Shown: piece by piece, positions 63,991 to 64,000 of the stretch
How the letters are laid out: the number at the start of each line of letters is the position of its first letter
Position numbering within the stretch: the stretch's first letter is position 1
Assembly (NCBI RefSeq): GCF_021484805.1
Contig: NZ_CP090557.1
Location: forward strand, 2,120,001-2,184,000
Direction: 5' to 3'
Length of the DNA stretch: 64,000 nt
DNA from: Tellurirhabdus bombi
GTDB taxonomy: Bacteria > Bacteroidota > Bacteroidia > Cytophagales > Spirosomataceae
The notes under the pieces: model-generated
Database searches by the model: none
Seen by the model: the letters and a program-made list of their open reading frames with translations, nothing else
What the model was told of the DNA's origin: nothing
Translations under genes and position numbers: made by a program

Positions 63991-64000
63991 CTTAATTAAC

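Overview
The window reads as chromosomal DNA of a Bacteroidota bacterium, most likely a Cytophagales/Spirosoma-like member; the genus is inference. The signs are a SusC/SusD outer-membrane pair with a DUF3823 lipoprotein and a GH43 enzyme, a lectin with a gliding-motility/T9SS type B C-terminal domain, a GH3-beta-lactamase fusion, almost no Shine-Dalgarno sequences, and repeated TAnnTTTG -7 promoter elements (TAATTTTG before pyk, aspS, a LytTR kinase and an AraC gene; TATATTTG before nrdB). No tRNA, rRNA, CRISPR array, insertion sequence or phage gene was recognised.

Layout. 1-13.3 kb is mostly housekeeping: a membrane-protein tail, pyruvate kinase, an operon of SpmA/SpmB-like protein, a 56-aa protein and an APC permease, a VanX-like dipeptidase, a MoeB/ThiF-rhodanese fusion, aspS, two glycosyltransferases, an Hsp20, nrdB and recX. 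13.3-16.8 kb (minus strand) is a LytS/LytTR two-component system apparently cotranscribed with a DUF1684 protein and a secreted protein with curlin-like 11-residue GxxN repeats. An 18-bp direct repeat with a 21-bp period sits upstream of its promoter. 17-26.9 kb holds a DUF4142 lipoprotein, a membrane protein plus a PLP trans-sulfuration enzyme, the T9SS lectin, and an operon of GH3/beta-lactamase fusion, GT-C-like membrane protein and DinB protein. 27-35.1 kb is a small polysaccharide utilisation locus (SusC, SusD, DUF3823, GH43) with a divergent AraC regulator.

35.2-64 kb is the most unusual part: a histidine kinase and an NtrC-type sigma-54 activator, divergent from a very large ABC export cluster. 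That cluster has one periplasmic adaptor and one LolD/MacB-type ATPase, followed by nine tandem paralogous FtsX/MacB-like permeases of 784-817 aa. Each permease carries two FtsX halves and two EIG-RK coupling-helix motifs, so each looks like a fused dimer. Among them lie two small secreted proteins with an internal duplication (175 and 209 aa), a frameshifted relic of the same family, and a 101-aa orphan. A terminator splits the array into two transcription units. Each unit begins with a pair of TGTCCG-N4-CGGACA-like dyads 21-22 bp apart and a downstream TGGCAC (-24-like) element. This suggests that the neighbouring NtrC-type regulator switches on both halves. No TolC-like protein lies in the window.
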